This document shows positions 5,264 through 6,867 of a stretch of DNA of 6,867 bases, one piece after another. Made by a program: the position numbers and the translations under genes. Below the pieces are notes generated by a model. That model saw nothing but the letters and a program-made list of their open reading frames with translations. It did no database searches and had not been told where the DNA came from. This DNA comes from Akkermansiaceae bacterium (GTDB taxonomy: Bacteria > Verrucomicrobiota > Verrucomicrobiia > Verrucomicrobiales > Akkermansiaceae): contig JARFPV010000444.1 of NCBI GenBank assembly GCA_029288115.1, forward strand, positions 1-6,867, in the 5' to 3' direction. The first letter of the stretch is position 1. Each line of letters opens with the position of its first letter.

Positions 5264-6799
5264 ATGTCCACCGAACTTACTCGTAACTTTTCGATCATTG
5301 CGCACATCGATCACGGCAAGACTACCTTGTCGGATCGTTTGTTAGAATACACCCAGACTGTATCTGAGCGTGAGCAACAGGATCAGCTGTTAGACGCCAT
5401 GGATCTTGAGCGTGAACGCGGCATCACGATCAAGTCCCACCCCGTCACCATGTCCTACAAGGCGAAGGACGGGAAGACCTATCAACTCAACCTGCTGGAC
5501 ACGCCGGGTCACGTTGATTTCTCCTACGAAGTATCCCGCTCCCTCGCCGCCTGTGAAGGGGCTTTGCTGATTGTCGATGCTGCACAGGGAGTTGAAGCAC
5601 AGACGATGGCCAACCTGCACCTTGCCAACGAACAGGAACTCACCATCATTCCGGTCATCAACAAGATTGATCTTCCCAGCTCTGACTTACCCAAGGTGCA
5701 CAAACAGCTCGAAGATATCATTTGTATCCCGGCTGAGGAGGCCATCCCTGCATCGGCAAAAAATGGGATCGGTATTGAGGAAATCCTTGAGGCCGTAGTC
5801 GAAAGAATCCCTCCTCCTGTCGAACAAGAGGACAAGCTTCTCAGAGCCTCTGTTTTTGATTCCGTTTACGATACATTCCGCGGCGTCGTCTCATATGTGC
5901 GTGTGATGTCAGGCACCATGAAGCGAGGCACACGTATCAAGCTCTTCCACACTCCCAAGACCTACGAAATCAAAGAGGTCGGTGTCTTCACTCCGGGCAT
6001 GACCAAGCGGGACGAACTTAGAGCAGGAGACGTTGGATACGTCATCGCAAACATGAAGTCCGCAGATGAAGTGAAAATCGGTGATACCATTACCGATACG
6101 ACGCACCCGTGCCCCGAGCCACTCCCCGGCTTCAAGGAAATCCAACCAATGGTTTTCTCCGGCATCTACCCGGTCGACTCATCCGATTTCGAAGCCCTCA
6201 AACTGGCCATGGGCAAACTCCAGATCAATGACGCTGCCTTCACCTGGCAGTCTGAATCCTCGGTCGCCCTCGGTTTTGGCTTCCGTTGTGGCTTCCTAGG
6301 CCTCCTCCACATGGAAATCATCCAGGAACGACTCCGCCGTGAGTTCAACATGGACATCATTTCCACCTACCCGTCCGTGATTTACGAAGTCACTCAAACC
6401 AACGGGGAGGAAATCATCATCGATAACCCCTGCCTGCTGCCTGAGTCACAAGCTATTCAGGAAATCCGCGAACCTATTGTCAGAGTCTTCATCATGATAC
6501 CCGGCGACTACATTGGCGACATGATGAAGCTGGTGATGGAAAAACGCGGGGATATGGAAAACACCGAAACCATTGATGAGAACCGCGTCATGCTCACTTG
6601 CACGCTTCCTCTTTCTGAAATCCTCATCGATTTCAACGACAAGCTCAAATCCATGACACGCGGTTACGGATCGATGGACTACGAGCATGCCGGATACAAG
6701 CCCGGCAAACTCGTCAAAATGGATATCCTGATCGCCAGCGAGCCTGTGGATGCTTTTTCATCGATCGTGCACATCGACAAAGCCGCTCCATACGGATGA
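5264..6799 (+). CDS. lepA: Elongation factor 4 (LepA), interrupted by an in-frame TGA; C-terminus missing
   Basis: LepA is a ribosome-associated translational GTPase related to EF-G and thought to act on stalled or initiating ribosomes. From ATG 5264 the frame gives 511 residues before TGA 6797-6799, against 599 in E. coli. GTPase motifs are intact: HIDHGKTT at 14-21, DLERERGITIK, DTPGH at 79-83, NKID at 133-136 and SAK at 164-166. The LepA-specific FGFRCGFLGLLHMEIIQERL and the EF-G-like domain V follow. At the stop, HIDKAAPYG-stop-HLCKKLKD aligns without gaps to the E. coli region reading [18 protein letters not shown], so the stop replaces the conserved Arg of 'RGR'. LepA-like sequence continues in the same frame to the window end. 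I prefer ATG 5264 (MSTELTRNFSIIAHIDHGK) over ATG 5237, because the nine extra residues are translated repeat. The truncated product would lack the LepA-specific C-terminal domain and is probably non-functional. Confidence 0.93.
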   Translation: MSTELTRNFSIIAHIDHGKTTLSDRLLEYTQTVSEREQQDQLLDAMDLERERGITIKSHPVTMSYKAKDGKTYQLNLLDTPGHVDFSYEVSRSLAACEGALLIVDAAQGVEAQTMANLHLANEQELTIIPVINKIDLPSSDLPKVHKQLEDIICIPAEEAIPASAKNGIGIEEILEAVVERIPPPVEQEDKLLRASVFDSVYDTFRGVVSYVRVMSGTMKRGTRIKLFHTPKTYEIKEVGVFTPGMTKRDELRAGDVGYVIANMKSADEVKIGDTITDTTHPCPEPLPGFKEIQPMVFSGIYPVDSSDFEALKLAMGKLQINDAAFTWQSESSVALGFGFRCGFLGLLHMEIIQERLRREFNMDIISTYPSVIYEVTQTNGEEIIIDNPCLLPESQAIQEIREPIVRVFIMIPGDYIGDMMKLVMEKRGDMENTETIDENRVMLTCTLPLSEILIDFNDKLKSMTRGYGSMDYEHAGYKPGKLVKMDILIASEPVDAFSSIVHIDKAAPYG

Positions 6800-6867
6800 C
6801 ACCTCTGCAAAAAACTTAAGGATGTCATTCCGCAGCAGCTGTTTGTGGTCGCCATTCAGGCTGCCAT
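6800..6867 (+). pseudogene. lepA: Continuation of lepA after the in-frame stop (C-terminal domain, partial)
   Basis: Read in the lepA frame, these bases encode HLCKKLKDVIPQQLFVVAIQ followed by AA, running off the right edge. This is the conserved start of the LepA C-terminal domain (E. coli: [20 protein letters not shown]). There is no shift of frame and no in-frame ATG for a restart. Together with 5264-6799 it forms one gene split by a single stop codon. Confidence 0.85.

Noticed and set aside
6797..6799. TGA read as selenocysteine or as a reassigned sense codon
   Set aside because: LepA has Arg at this site and is not a selenoprotein family. The peptidase-like gene and rho both end properly at TGA, arguing against reassignment.

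Overview
The window looks like a stretch of bacterial chromosome with moderate GC, short intergenic gaps and mostly housekeeping genes. The organism is probably a Gram-negative member of the Planctomycetes-Verrucomicrobia-Chlamydiae group, most likely Verrucomicrobiota. That placement is my inference from the style of the proteins (a Rho with a long charged low-complexity N-terminus, a verrucomicrobial-looking Rho core, exported peptidase-MA-like protein) and from the absence of Shine-Dalgarno motifs before every gene. It was not tested by any search.

Layout. Positions 1-495 (minus strand) hold the N-terminal 165 residues of a LolD/MacB-type ABC transporter ATPase that runs off the left edge. 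It is divergent from a plus-strand pair: a short type I mannose-6-phosphate isomerase (manA, 574/586-1524) and an exported HExxH metallopeptidase-like protein (about 1490-2485) whose signal peptide is encoded inside the end of manA. A possible terminator follows, then an unrecognised single-pass membrane protein (2604-3206). A 348-base gene-free leader (3207-3554) with several alternative hairpins and a pyrimidine-rich end precedes transcription terminator rho (3555-5168). A short gap full of inverted and direct repeats (5169-5263) separates rho from lepA (elongation factor 4), which starts at about 5264 and continues past the right edge.

The most notable observation is in lepA. The frame is interrupted by a TGA at 6797-6799, exactly where the conserved arginine of the C-terminal 'RGR' motif should be. 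Recognisable LepA sequence resumes immediately afterwards in the same frame and continues to the last base of the window. One C-to-T change in a CGA codon would explain it, so this is a nonsense mutation, a sequence or assembly error, or much less likely a read-through codon. TGA is used as an ordinary stop by two neighbours (the peptidase-like gene and rho).

The genes do not form an obvious single pathway: sugar-phosphate metabolism, envelope functions, transcription termination and translation are side by side. I see no CRISPR array, tRNA, rRNA, transposase or phage gene. I do not see a convincing new multi-gene system; the points worth following are the lepA interruption, the unusual Rho architecture, and the structured DNA/RNA upstream of rho and lepA.
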